Source: Pseudomonadota bacterium
Lineage (GTDB): Bacteria; Pseudomonadota; Gammaproteobacteria; Burkholderiales; Burkholderiaceae_C
Length of the DNA stretch: 64,000 nt
Direction of reading: 5' to 3'
Assembly (NCBI GenBank): GCA_020161065.1
Contig: JAIUPH010000018.1
Location: 1-64,000 of the forward strand
Below, in pieces: positions 6,650-16,343 of this stretch; the stretch's first letter is position 1, and each line of letters begins with the position of its first letter. Under the pieces are notes generated by a model, which saw nothing but the letters and a program-made list of their open reading frames with translations, made no database searches and was not told the origin of the DNA. A program made the translations under genes and the position numbers.

Positions 6650-7846
6650 ATGAACACCCCGCGCATCCCCCGCCGCACCATGTTGCAGGCCGCAGCCGCC
6701 TCGCTTGCCCTGCCGGGGCTGGCCGCGGCGCAGCCGGCGCCGGTGCGCATCGGCTACACGATGAGCCGCACCGGCCCCTGGACCACCGGCGCGCAGGTCA
6801 GCCAGGAGCCCAACTACCTGCTGTGGGCCGAACAGCTCAACGCGGCCGGCGGCCTCAACGTGAAGGGCACGAAGCGCCCGGTGGAGCTGGTCAGCAGCGA
6901 CGACCGCAGCGACATGGAAACCGTGGTGCGCAGCTACGAGAAGCTGATGGGCAGCGACAAGGTCGACCTCGTGCTGCCGCCCTGGGGCAGCGGCGCCAAC
7001 TTCGCGGTGGCGCCGATCGCCAACCGCCACGGCTACCCCTTCCTGGCGCCCACGGCGCTGAGCCGGCGGCTGATCGAGATGAAGCTGCCGTACTTCTTTC
7101 TGATGCTGCAGCAGCCCAAGCCGATGTGCGACGCGCTGGTCGACATGCTGAAAGACAGCGGCTGCAAGACGGTGGCGGTGATCTACACCGACGAGCTGTT
7201 CGGCCTGGAGAACTACGCCGCCTTCAAGGTGGCGCTGCAGGGCAGCGGCATGCAGATGGTGGACGACAAGAGCTTTCCCACCGGCGCGAAAGACCTGTCG
7301 CCGGTGCTGCGCGCCATCAAGGACAAGAACCCCGACGCCTTCGTCGGCTTCACCTACCCGCCCGACACCATCCTCGCCAGCCGGCAGAGCAAGGAGATCG
7401 GCTTCAACCCCAAGTTCTTCTACACCAGCGTGGGCACCGCCTTCCAGCTCTACCGCAACGTGATGCAGGCCGGCGCCGAAGGCGTGCTGGGCATGGGCAG
7501 CTGGAACGCCAAGACCAGCCCCGGCGCCAAGGCCTACTACGACGCCCACGTGAAGAAATTCGGCGCGCAGAAAGAGCCCGACCGCTGGGCCAGCGGCGCC
7601 ACCTGGGCGTCGCTGGAGATCCTGGCCGCGGCGGTGGCCAAGGTCGGCCTCGACCGCAAGGCGATCCGCGACTACGTCGCCGCCGGCGACCACGACACCA
7701 TCATTGGCAAGATCCGCTTCAACGGCAGCGAGAACGTCGGCACGCCGGGCACCGTGAGCCAGTGGCAGAAGGGCGAGTTCGAGGTGGTGTGGCCGAAGTC
7801 GCGCGCCACCGCGCCGCTGATGCCGGCCAAGCCGCACTGGGCCTGA
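6650..7846 (+). CDS. Liv-type ABC transporter periplasmic substrate-binding protein
   Basis: 398 aa. The start at 6650 is chosen because the protein then begins with a signal peptide holding a twin-arginine motif (RRTMLQ, residues 8-13) and a hydrophobic core ending AAAQ, so Tat export is plausible. The mature part is a type-1 periplasmic binding fold (Peripla_BP_6): VRIGYTMSRTGPW at the start, GGLNVKGTKRPVELVSSDDRSD (partly quoted) and VAVIYTDELFGLENYAAFK at the lobe crossover. It would capture an amino acid, carboxylate or aromatic acid for the LivHMGF pump encoded just downstream. Substrate unknown; the adjacent aldehyde dehydrogenase suggests an aromatic compound. Confidence 0.88.
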   Translation: MNTPRIPRRTMLQAAAASLALPGLAAAQPAPVRIGYTMSRTGPWTTGAQVSQEPNYLLWAEQLNAAGGLNVKGTKRPVELVSSDDRSDMETVVRSYEKLMGSDKVDLVLPPWGSGANFAVAPIANRHGYPFLAPTALSRRLIEMKLPYFFLMLQQPKPMCDALVDMLKDSGCKTVAVIYTDELFGLENYAAFKVALQGSGMQMVDDKSFPTGAKDLSPVLRAIKDKNPDAFVGFTYPPDTILASRQSKEIGFNPKFFYTSVGTAFQLYRNVMQAGAEGVLGMGSWNAKTSPGAKAYYDAHVKKFGAQKEPDRWASGATWASLEILAAAVAKVGLDRKAIRDYVAAGDHDTIIGKIRFNGSENVGTPGTVSQWQKGEFEVVWPKSRATAPLMPAKPHWA

Positions 7847-7876
7847 ACGCGGCCGCTCGCTCGGCACGGCGGCGCG

Positions 7877-8767
7877 ATGTCGTTCCAGGCCTGGTTCGAG
7901 CTGATCGCCTCCGGGCTGATCACCGGCGGCATCTATGCGCTGATCGCCCTCGGCCTCAACCTGCAGTACGGGCTGATGCGCGTGCTCAACATCGCGCACG
8001 GCGAGTTCCTGATGCTCGGCGCCTTCCTCACCTGGGCGGCGCAGACCGCGTGGGGCGTCTCGCCGCTGCTGATGATCCCGCTGAGCTTTGGCGTGCTGAT
8101 GGCCGTGGGCCTGCTGGTGCACCGCCTCACCTTCCGCCGGCTGACGCGCACCAGCCCCAACCTCGACGTGTTCGAGGCGCGCGGCCTGATGGTCAGCTTC
8201 GGGCTGATGTTCCTGGTGCAGAACTTCGCGCAGATGCTGTGGGGCGGTGAACTGCGCGGTTATGACTACCTGACCGCGCCGGTGGCCGTGCCCGGCATGG
8301 CCGGCGCGCAGTTCGCGGCCAACAAGCTGCTGCTGTTCGCGCTGGCGCTGCTGTTCAGCGGCGCGCTGATGCTGGTGCTGCAGCGCACGCTGCTGGGCAA
8401 GGGCGTGCGCGCGCTGATGCAGTCGCCCACCGGCGCGCGGCTGGTCGGCATCGACACCGAGCGGCTGCACCCGCTGATGTTCGGCGTCGGCCTCGGGCTC
8501 TCGGGCGTGGCCGGCTGCCTGCTGTCGATGAGCTACACCATCAGCCCGGCGATGGGCGAGCCCTACACCGTGACGGCGCTGATCGTCATCACGCTGGGCG
8601 GCCTGGGCAGCATGGCCGGCGCGCTGGCCGGCGGGCTGGCACTCGGCGTGGTGGAAGCCATCGGCATGCACTTCACCAACCCGTCGCTGAAAAGCCTGCT
8701 GTCGTACGGCGTCTTCATCGCCGTGCTGCTGTGGAAGCCCAACGGCCTGTTCACCCGCACGCGATGA
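7877..8767 (+). CDS. livH: Liv-type ABC transporter permease LivH
   Basis: 296 aa, about eight transmembrane helices, inner membrane. The start LIASGLITGGIYALIALGLN and the motif NIAHGEFLMLGAF are characteristic of LivH permeases; GSMAGALAGGLALGVVEAIG near the C-terminus is the coupling region. Together with the following LivM it forms the membrane channel of the importer. Its stop overlaps the livM start by ATGA, showing translational coupling. Confidence 0.92.
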   Translation: MSFQAWFELIASGLITGGIYALIALGLNLQYGLMRVLNIAHGEFLMLGAFLTWAAQTAWGVSPLLMIPLSFGVLMAVGLLVHRLTFRRLTRTSPNLDVFEARGLMVSFGLMFLVQNFAQMLWGGELRGYDYLTAPVAVPGMAGAQFAANKLLLFALALLFSGALMLVLQRTLLGKGVRALMQSPTGARLVGIDTERLHPLMFGVGLGLSGVAGCLLSMSYTISPAMGEPYTVTALIVITLGGLGSMAGALAGGLALGVVEAIGMHFTNPSLKSLLSYGVFIAVLLWKPNGLFTRTR

Positions 8768-9668
8768 AGCGCGACTGGCTCATCCTCATCGCTTTGACCG
8801 GCTGGGCGCTGGCGCTGCCGCACTACGGCAGCGACTTCGCGGTCTCGCTGGCGCTGTCGTGCCTGATGTATGCGGCGCTGGCGTCGAGCTGGAGCCTGTT
8901 CTGCGGCGCCACGCGCTACCTGTCGCTGGCCACCTCGGCGTTCTTCGGCATCGGCGCCTACACCAGCGCGCTGAGCCTGGAGCACGTGCCCTTCGCCGTG
9001 GCCATCGCGCTGGGCGCCGGCGTCGCGGCGCTGGTGGCACTGGTGATGGGCGCTGCCGTGCTGCATTTGCGCGGCACCTACTTCGCGGTGCTGACCTTCG
9101 GCATGACCGAGCTGATCCGCCACGCCATCAGCTATTGGGAGAAGAAGGTCAGCGGCACCGTCGGCCGCGTGCTGACCGTGGTGCCCGAGCGCGACACCGT
9201 CTACCTGGCGGTGCTGGCGCTGGCCGTGCTGGCGCTGGCCACGGCCATCGTCGTGCGGCGCAGCCGCTTCGGGCTGGCGCTGGCCGGCATCGGCGCCGAC
9301 GAGCAGCGCGCGCAGACGCTGGGCGTCGACACGCGGCGGGTCAAGACGGCCGGCTTCGCGCTGACCGCCGCCTTCGCCGGCGCGGTGGGCGCGGCGATGA
9401 GCGTGCGCTGGACCTACATCGACCCGGTGACCGTGTTCAACCCCTTCATCGGCTTCCAGACGGTGCTGATCGCGCTGATCGGCGGCGCCGCCACGCTGTG
9501 GGGCCCGGTGGTGGCCGCGCTGGTCTTCAGCCTGCTGGCCGAGACGCTGCGGCTGCAACTGCCGCAGCTCTACATGATGGCGCTGGGGCTGCTGCTGATC
9601 CTGTGCGTGCTGTACCTGCCGGGCGGGCTGGCCAGCCTGCGCCTGCCGCGCCGCCGCGGAGCCGCGCG

Positions 9669-9672
<4 letters not shown>
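8764..9672 (+). CDS. livM: Liv-type ABC transporter permease LivM
   Basis: 302 aa from the ATG at 8764, which overlaps the livH stop (ATGA). Multi-spanning inner-membrane protein with LivM hallmarks: YLSLATSAFFGIGAYTSAL, then LRGTYFAVLTFGMTELI and ALIGGAATLWGPVVAALVF. It pairs with LivH. Stops in a second ATGA overlap with livG, so the four transport genes are one tightly coupled operon. Confidence 0.92.
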
Positions 9673-10404
<732 letters not shown>

Positions 10405-10412
<8 letters not shown>

Positions 10413-12639
10413 GCCGGCCGCGGCGCCGAAGCCGGCGCACCTGCAGGTGCAGGACCTGGCGGCCGGCTACGGCGGCTTTCAGGTGCTGCGCGCGCTGTCG
10501 CTCGAAGCGCGGCCGGGGCTCACCGTGATCCTCGGCCCCAACGGCGCCGGCAAGAGCACGCTGCTGAAGGCGCTGAACGGCTTGATCGCGCGCCAGGGCG
10601 AGGTGCTGCTCGACGGCCGGCCGATCGCCGCCGAGGCGCGCACCGACGAGATCGTGCGCCGCGGCATCGCGCTGGTGCCCGAGGGGCGCCAGCTGTTCCC
10701 GCAGATGACGGTGGCCGAGAACCTCGAACTCGGCGGCTGGCTGGCCACCGCGGCCGAGCGCGCCGCGCGGCTGCGCCAGGTGCTGCAGGACTTTCCCAAG
10801 CTCGCCCAACGTGCCACGCAGCTGGCCGGCACGATGAGCGGCGGCGAGCAGCAGATGGTGGCCGTGGCGCGCGCGCTGATGAGCGCGCCGCGGCTCTTGA
10901 TGCTGGACGAGCCCTCGCTCGGCCTGGCGCCGAAGATGGTGGACGAGTTGCTGGCCATCGCCCGCCGCATTGCCGACGCCGGCACCACGGTGCTGATGGT
11001 CGAGCAGAACGTGCGCAAGGCGCTGGCCGTGGCCGACCGCGGCTACGTGCTGGAGCGCGGCCGCCTGGTCGCCAGCGGCGCGGCCTTCCTGCTGGCGCGC
11101 AGCACGGTGGTGCGCCACGCCTACCTCGGCAAGACGGCGGCGCCGGCCGCCGCCGCTCATCCCTCAACCCCCAAGGAGACGACCATGTCCGATCTGTCGA
11201 TGCTCATCAACGGCCTGGCGGTCGGCGCCGAGAAGGGCGCCACCTTCGAGCGCCGCAACCCGCTGGACGGCAGCGTGGCCACGCGCGCGCCGGCGGCCAG
11301 CGCGGCCGACGCCGTGGCCGCGGTGGACGCCGCGGCCGAGGCCTTCAAGACCTGGAGCCGCAGCGGCCCCAACGAACGACGTGCGCTGCTGCTGAAGGCG
11401 GCCGACGCGCTGGAAGCGAAGACGCCGCAATTCATCGAAGCCATTGCCGCCGAGACCGGCGCCACCGGTGCCTGGGCCGGCTTCAACGTGATGCTGGCCG
11501 CCGGCATGCTGCGCGAGGCGGCGGCGCTAACCACGCAAGTGGGCGGCGAGCTGATCCCTTCCGACGTGCCCGGCAGCCTGGCGATGGGCGTGCGCCAGCC
11601 GGCCGGCGTGGTGCTGGGCATCGCGCCGTGGAACGCGCCGGTGATCCTGGGCGTGCGCGCCATCGCCACGCCGCTGGCGTGCGGCAACACGGTGGTGCTG
11701 AAAGGCAGCGAGAACTGCCCGCGCACGCACCAGCTCATCGTCGAGGCGCTGCAGGACGCGGGCTTTCCGCCCGGCGTCGTCAACTACCTGACCAACGCGC
11801 CGGCCGACGCCGGCGCCGTGGTGGAAGCGATGGTGGCGCACCCGATGCTTCGCCGCGTCAACTTCACCGGCAGCACGCGCGTCGGCCGCATCATCGCGCT
11901 GACCTGCGCCAAGCACCTGAAGCCGGCCGTGCTGGAACTCGGCGGCAAGGCGCCGCTGGTGGTGCTGGACGATGCCGACCTCGACGACGCGGTCAACGCC
12001 GCCGCCTTCGGCGCCTTTGCCAACAGCGGGCAGATCTGCATGAGCACCGAGCGCCTCGTCGTCGACGCCAAGGTCGCCGACGACTTCGTCGCCCGCCTCG
12101 CGAAGAAGGCCCGCGGCCTGCCGCTGGGCGACCCGCGCAAGGGCGATCCGGTCGTGCTGGGCTCGGTGGTCGGCATGGGCACGGTGGAGCATTGCAACGC
12201 GCTGATCGACGACGCGCTGGCGCAAGGCGCCAAGCTGGTGTGCGGCGGCAAGGCCGACAACACGCTGATGCCGGCGACGCTGCTCGACCACGTAACCCCG
12301 AAAATGCGCATCTACCATGAAGAGACCTTCGGCCCGGTGAAGGCCATCGTGCGCGTCGACGGCGTCGAGGCCGCGGTGGCCTGCGCCAACGACAACGAGT
12401 ACGGCTTGTCGGCCGCCGTCTTCGGCCGCGACATCGCGCGCGCGCTGGAGGTGGCGCGGCGCATCGAGTCGGGCATCTGCCACGTCAACGGCCCCACGGT
12501 GCACGACGAGGCGCAGATGCCCTTCGGCGGCGTCAAGGCCTCGGGCCTGGGCCGCTTCGGCGGCAAGGCCGGCATCGCCGAGTTCACCGACCTGCGCTGG
12601 ATCACGGTGCAGACGGCGCCGCGGCACTATCCGTTCTGA
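10405..12639 (+). CDS. livF: LivF ATPase fused in frame to aldehyde dehydrogenase
   Basis: One uninterrupted 744-codon frame. Residues 1-238 are a standard LivF ATPase: Walker A GPNGAGKST, signature MSGGEQQM, Walker B LLMLDEPSLGLAP, and the usual LivF end VRHAYLGK. Normal LivF stops there; here 20-odd Ala/Pro-rich residues (TAAPAAAAHPSTPKETT) link it straight to a complete aldehyde dehydrogenase starting at residue 261. The ALDH ATG has its own AAGGAG, so the cell could make the fusion, free ALDH, or both. A transporter ATPase joined to a catabolic enzyme is odd; a lost stop codon, recent or from a sequencing error, is the simplest cause. Confidence 0.8.
11185..12639 (+). CDS. NAD(P)-dependent aldehyde dehydrogenase, aromatic-aldehyde type
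   Basis: 484 aa when started at the internal ATG 11185, which follows AAGGAG (11173-11178) at 6 bp. Catalytic features: oxyanion Asn150 in GIAPWNAPV, general base Glu251 in LELGGKAP and nucleophile Cys285 in NSGQICMSTER. The sequence most recalls salicylaldehyde/vanillin/benzaldehyde dehydrogenases (NahF-like), which oxidise aromatic aldehydes to acids. Flanked by a Liv importer and a TRAP importer and controlled presumably by the FeaR-like regulator. Exact aldehyde unknown. Its frame is continuous with livF upstream. Confidence 0.85.
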   Translation: MSDLSMLINGLAVGAEKGATFERRNPLDGSVATRAPAASAADAVAAVDAAAEAFKTWSRSGPNERRALLLKAADALEAKTPQFIEAIAAETGATGAWAGFNVMLAAGMLREAAALTTQVGGELIPSDVPGSLAMGVRQPAGVVLGIAPWNAPVILGVRAIATPLACGNTVVLKGSENCPRTHQLIVEALQDAGFPPGVVNYLTNAPADAGAVVEAMVAHPMLRRVNFTGSTRVGRIIALTCAKHLKPAVLELGGKAPLVVLDDADLDDAVNAAAFGAFANSGQICMSTERLVVDAKVADDFVARLAKKARGLPLGDPRKGDPVVLGSVVGMGTVEHCNALIDDALAQGAKLVCGGKADNTLMPATLLDHVTPKMRIYHEETFGPVKAIVRVDGVEAAVACANDNEYGLSAAVFGRDIARALEVARRIESGICHVNGPTVHDEAQMPFGGVKASGLGRFGGKAGIAEFTDLRWITVQTAPRHYPF

Positions 12640-12678
12640 ACGTCTGCCCCGCGCCCGGCCGCCGCGGGGCGGCCCTCC

Positions 12679-12684
12679 TACAAT
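12679..12684 (+). promoter_or_regulatory. Possible -10 box before the TRAP genes
   Basis: TACAAT, 11 bp before the dctQ ATG, preceded by a GC-rich stretch that can form a hairpin (12655-12675). It is too close to the start codon for a normal leader and has no clear -35, so it is a weak candidate for a separate promoter. Confidence 0.25.
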
Positions 12685-12695
12685 GCCGCCCCGCC

Positions 12696-13211
12696 ATGTC
12701 ATCCCCATCCGAACTGCCGCCCGACCCCGCAGCGCCCGATGAACCAGTGCGCGTGCCGCTGAAGATCGAAGACTGGCTGACGGTGCTGGTGATGGCCGCG
12801 CTGGCGCTGATCACCTTCGCCAACGTGCTGGTGCGCTACTTCACCAACCAGTCGTTCGCGTGGACCGAGGAGATCTCGGTCTTCCTGATGATCGTGCTGA
12901 CGCTGGTGGCCGGCTCGGCCGCCGTGGCGCGCAACCGGCACATCCGCATCGAAGCCTTCGCCGATGCCGGCCCCGAGCGCCGCCGCCGCGCGCTGGCGCG
13001 CTTCGGCTCGCTGATGGTGGCGCTGCTGTTCGCGCTGATCGCGGTGCTGGCCGCGCGCATGGTCTACGACGACGTGCGCTTCGGCGAGACCTCGCCGGGC
13101 ATCGGCGTGCCGCAGTGGTGGTACTCGATCTGGCTGCCGGTGCTGTCGGTGGCGATCAGCGGCCGCGCGCTCGGGCTCTTCATCCGCCAGGGCCGCGGCG
13201 CGAAGCCATGA
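12696..13211 (+). CDS. dctQ: TRAP transporter small permease DctQ
   Basis: 171 aa with four predicted membrane helices, starting at about residues 28, 64, 105 and 145. The pattern TFANVLVRYFTNQSFAWTEEISVFL is the DctQ hallmark. DctQ forms the membrane complex with DctM and docks the periplasmic DctP. An ATGA overlap joins it to dctM. The N-terminal 20 residues are acidic and proline-rich. Confidence 0.92.
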   Translation: MSSPSELPPDPAAPDEPVRVPLKIEDWLTVLVMAALALITFANVLVRYFTNQSFAWTEEISVFLMIVLTLVAGSAAVARNRHIRIEAFADAGPERRRRALARFGSLMVALLFALIAVLAARMVYDDVRFGETSPGIGVPQWWYSIWLPVLSVAISGRALGLFIRQGRGAKP

Positions 13212-14506
13212 TCGGCGCGCTGCTGTTCATCGGCTTCATCGCGCTGATGCTGCTGGGCGTGCCCATCGGCGTGGCGCTGGGCCTGGCCGGCACCGCGGCC
13301 ATCGCGCTGGCCAACGCCGGCACGCAGTGGTTCGGGCTGCTGGCGGTGCCGCAAAACTTCTTCGCCGGGCTCGGCAAGTACCCGCTGCTGGCGGTGCCGA
13401 TGTTCGTGCTGGTGGGCTCGATCTTCGACCGCTCGGGCGTCGCGCTGCGGCTGGTGAACTTCGCCATCGCCATCGTCGGCCGCGGGCCCGGCATGCTGCC
13501 GCTGGTGGCCATCGTGGTCGCGATGTTCCTCGGCGGCATCTCGGGCTCGGGCCCCGCCAACGCGGCCGCGGTGGGCGGCGTGATGATCGCGGCGATGGCG
13601 CGCGCCGGCTATCCGCCGGCTTATTCGGCCAGCATCGTCGGCGCCGCGGCGGCCACCGACATCTTGATCCCGCCGAGCGTGGCCTTCATCGTCTATTCGG
13701 TGCTGGTCTCGGGCGCCTCGGTGCCGGCGCTGTTCGCGGCCGGCATGGTGCCGGGCGTGCTGGCCGGCATCGCGCTGATCGCGCCGGCGGTGTGGATGGC
13801 GCGCAAGCACGGCATGGGGCAGCTCGAAGCCTCGCTGCCGCGACCGCCGTTCTGGGCCAGCCTGCGCCAGGCCACGTGGGGCCTGTTCGCGCCGGTGCTG
13901 ATTCTCGGCGGCATGCGCGCCGGCTGGTTCACGCCGACCGAGGCCGCGGTGGTGGCGGTGTTCTACGGCCTGTTCGTCGGCGCCTTCATCCACCGCACGA
14001 TCAAATGGCGCGACCTGTACCCCATCCTGCGCGAATCGGGCGAGCTGTCGGCGGTGATCCTGGTGGTGGTGGCGCTGGCGGGCATCTTCGCGTATTCGCT
14101 GTCGACCATGGGGCTGATCGATCCGGTGACGCGGGCCATCGTCAACTCGGGGCTGGGCGAGTACGGCGTGCTGTCGCTGCTGATCCTGATGCTCATCGTG
14201 GTCGGCATGTTCCTCGACGGGGTGTCGATCTTCCTGATCTTCGTGCCGCTGTTGATGCCCATCGCCAACCACTACAAGTGGGACCCGGTCTGGTTCGGCG
14301 TGCTGCTGACGCTGAAGGTGGCGCTCGGCCAGTTCACGCCGCCGCTGGCGGTGAACCTGATGGTGTCGTGCCGCATCGCCGGCGTGCGCATGGAAGAAAC
14401 CGTTCGTTGGGTGGGGTGGTTGCTGCTGGCTATGTTCATGGTGATGGTGGCGGTGATCATCTGGCCCGAGCTGGCCTTGTGGCTGCCGCGCAAGCTGGGC
14501 TATTGA
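13208..14506 (+). CDS. dctM: TRAP transporter large permease DctM
   Basis: 432 aa, about 12 membrane helices; the sodium-driven transport subunit. Family signatures include GVPIGVALGLAG near the start, the MFLGGISGSGPANAAAVG block and AAAATDILIPPSVAFIVYS, and a C-terminal LTLKVALGQFTPPLAVNL. Overlaps dctQ by ATGA and lies 40 bp before dctP. A TRAP system next to an ABC importer for what looks like the same pathway suggests two substrates or two affinities. Confidence 0.93.
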   Translation: MIGALLFIGFIALMLLGVPIGVALGLAGTAAIALANAGTQWFGLLAVPQNFFAGLGKYPLLAVPMFVLVGSIFDRSGVALRLVNFAIAIVGRGPGMLPLVAIVVAMFLGGISGSGPANAAAVGGVMIAAMARAGYPPAYSASIVGAAAATDILIPPSVAFIVYSVLVSGASVPALFAAGMVPGVLAGIALIAPAVWMARKHGMGQLEASLPRPPFWASLRQATWGLFAPVLILGGMRAGWFTPTEAAVVAVFYGLFVGAFIHRTIKWRDLYPILRESGELSAVILVVVALAGIFAYSLSTMGLIDPVTRAIVNSGLGEYGVLSLLILMLIVVGMFLDGVSIFLIFVPLLMPIANHYKWDPVWFGVLLTLKVALGQFTPPLAVNLMVSCRIAGVRMEETVRWVGWLLLAMFMVMVAVIIWPELALWLPRKLGY

Positions 14507-14546
14507 ATGCAATGGAATGGGTCTTTCACACGACGAGGAGATGACG

Positions 14547-15587
14547 ATGCAAGTGCGTTCCTTTTTGAAATTCACGCTGGCCGCCACGGCGCTGGCGGCC
14601 GCTGGTCTCGCCCAGGCGCAGGCGCCGCTGCCGGCCGGCTACAAGGCCGAGTACAAGCTGTCGCTCGTCGTGCCGCCGAGCTTTCCCTGGGGCAAGGGCG
14701 GCGAGATCTGGGCTAACCTGGTGAAAGAGCGGACCCAAGGCCGCATCAACATCAAGCTGTACCCCGGCGTCTCGCTGGTGCAGGGCGACCAGACGCGCGA
14801 GTTCACGGCCATCCGCCAGGGCGTGATCGACCTCGCCATCGGCTCGACCATCAACTGGTCGCCGCAGGTCAAGGAGCTGAACCTCTTCTCGCTGCCTTTC
14901 CTGATGCCCGACTACAAGGCCATCGACGCGCTGACGCAGGGCGAGGTGGGCAAGCAGATCTTCGCCATCGTCGACAAGGCCGGCGCGCTGCCGCTGGCCT
15001 GGGGCGAGAACGGCTACCGCGAGATCACCAACAGCAAGAAGCCGATCAAGCTGCCCGAAGACCTGAAGGGGCTGAAGATCCGCGTCGTCGGCTCGCCGCT
15101 GTTCCTGGACACCTTCACCGCACTCGGCGCCAACCCGACGCAGATGAGCTGGGCCGACGCGCAGCCGGCGCTGGCCAGCGGCGCGGTGGACGGGCAGGAG
15201 AACCCGATGTCGATCTTCACCGCCGCCAAGCTGCAGACGGTGGGCCAGAAGAACGTCACGATGTGGGGTTATGTCGCCGACCCGCTGATCTTCGTCGTCA
15301 ACAAGGACGTGTGGGCGAGCTGGACGCCGGCCGACCAGGCCATCGTGCGCCAGGCCGCGGTCGACGCCGGCAAGGAAGAGATCGCCATCGCCCGCAAGGG
15401 CCTGGCCGAGGCCGACAAGCCGCTGCTCAAGGAGATCGCCGGCCTGGGCGTCACCATCACCCAGTTGACGCCGGCCGAACGCGAAGCCTTCGTCAAGGCC
15501 ACGCGCCCGGTCTACGACAAGTGGAAGGCCCAGATCGGCGCCGGCCTGGTCGACGCGGCGGAGAAGGCGATCGCGGCGCGGAAGTAA
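14547..15587 (+). CDS. dctP: TRAP transporter substrate-binding protein DctP
   Basis: 346 aa from the ATG at 14547, 6 bp after GAGGAG (14535-14540); the ATG at 14541 is too close to it. A Sec signal peptide (residues 1-24, ending LAQAQA) is followed by a DctP fold: ERTQGRINIKLYPGV, then FTAIRQGVIDLAIGS and LKGLKIRVVGSPLFLDTFTALGANP (partly quoted). The conserved Arg in KIRV binds the substrate carboxylate in this family, so an organic acid is likely. Last gene of the cluster. Confidence 0.92.
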   Translation: MQVRSFLKFTLAATALAAAGLAQAQAPLPAGYKAEYKLSLVVPPSFPWGKGGEIWANLVKERTQGRINIKLYPGVSLVQGDQTREFTAIRQGVIDLAIGSTINWSPQVKELNLFSLPFLMPDYKAIDALTQGEVGKQIFAIVDKAGALPLAWGENGYREITNSKKPIKLPEDLKGLKIRVVGSPLFLDTFTALGANPTQMSWADAQPALASGAVDGQENPMSIFTAAKLQTVGQKNVTMWGYVADPLIFVVNKDVWASWTPADQAIVRQAAVDAGKEEIAIARKGLAEADKPLLKEIAGLGVTITQLTPAEREAFVKATRPVYDKWKAQIGAGLVDAAEKAIAARK

Positions 15588-15616
15588 GGTCGAAGATCGG
15601 CGCCGCTGGGTCACCG

Positions 15617-16042
15617 CTACGGCGCCGCGCGCCAGGGGTCGAGCAAGGCGACCCCGGTGCGCTGGAAATCGGCCGTGTTGCGCGTGACCACGGTCATGCG
15701 ATGGACGAGCGCGGTGGCGGCGATGAAGCCGTCGCGCTCGGCCACGCGGTCGGGCACGCTCAGGGCCGCGCCGCGGCGCGCCACCGGCTCGTCCAGCGGC
15801 AGGATGCGGCCCGCAAAACCGGGCAGCACCTGCTCGTCCAGCCAGCGCCGCAGCAGCGCGCCCTGGCGCGGGTCGCGGCGCTCCTTGGCAAGCACGCCCA
15901 GTTCCAGCTCGTAGACCGACAGCGCCGACAGGTAGAGGCTGGACGCGGCGACCGACCGCGCCCAGGCGACGACGCGGGCATCGGCCTTGCCGCCCGGCGC
16001 CTTGCGCAGTTCCGAGACGACGTTGGTGTCGAGCAGGAACAT
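15617..16042 (-). CDS. vapC: VapC-type PIN-domain toxin
   Basis: 141 aa PIN ribonuclease. The acidic active-site residues are visible: Asp5 in LLDTNVVSE, Glu45 in SVYELELG, Asp104 in ERDGFIAATAL and Asp125 in NTADFQ. VapC toxins cut RNA (tRNA or rRNA) when free of antitoxin. It is the second gene of a two-gene unit, 2 bp after the antitoxin gene, and converges on dctP. Confidence 0.9.
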   Translation of the reverse strand: MFLLDTNVVSELRKAPGGKADARVVAWARSVAASSLYLSALSVYELELGVLAKERRDPRQGALLRRWLDEQVLPGFAGRILPLDEPVARRGAALSVPDRVAERDGFIAATALVHRMTVVTRNTADFQRTGVALLDPWRAAP

Positions 16043-16044
16043 CG

Positions 16045-16299
16045 TCAGGACAGATCGGGCGCCTTCGCCGCCAGCCTGGCCTTGGGCGGGCGAAAGTCGA
16101 TGTCCGCGCCTTCGGCCATACCCAGCAGCGCCACGATGTCGGCGCCGCCGCCGCTCAGCGCCAGGTAGCGGTCATAACTCAGCAACACGTGCGACGGCGA
16201 GCCGCGGTCGGTGATGATCACCGGGCCCCGCGCCGCCGCCTTCTTGGCACGCGCCGTGTCCTGGTTGAACTCGCGGCTGGTGAGCGTGGTGATCGACAT
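16045..16299 (-). CDS. Phd/YefM-type antitoxin partner of VapC
   Basis: 84 aa. The N-terminal half is the Phd/YefM DNA-binding fold (TLTSREFNQDTARAKKAA, then GPVIITDRGSPSHVLLSYDRY), and the acidic/basic C-terminal tail (DIDFRPPKARL) is the toxin-wrapping part. Located directly upstream of the PIN toxin, as expected for autoregulated pairs. Its upstream region (16300-16320) contains an AT-rich stretch (TGTAGCAATGTTACTACTT) with TAGCAATGTTACTA, near-palindromic and a plausible operator. Confidence 0.85.
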   Translation of the reverse strand: MSITTLTSREFNQDTARAKKAAARGPVIITDRGSPSHVLLSYDRYLALSGGGADIVALLGMAEGADIDFRPPKARLAAKAPDLS

Positions 16300-16343
16300 G
16301 TAGCAATGTTACTACTTCACGCCGATGGCTTGGCAGGCCGCGC

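Noticed and set aside
15598-15627. Rho-independent terminator between dctP and vapC
   Set aside because: CGGCGCC/GGCGCCG arms exist, but the loop is long, there is no U-tract and the arm lies in vapC coding sequence.
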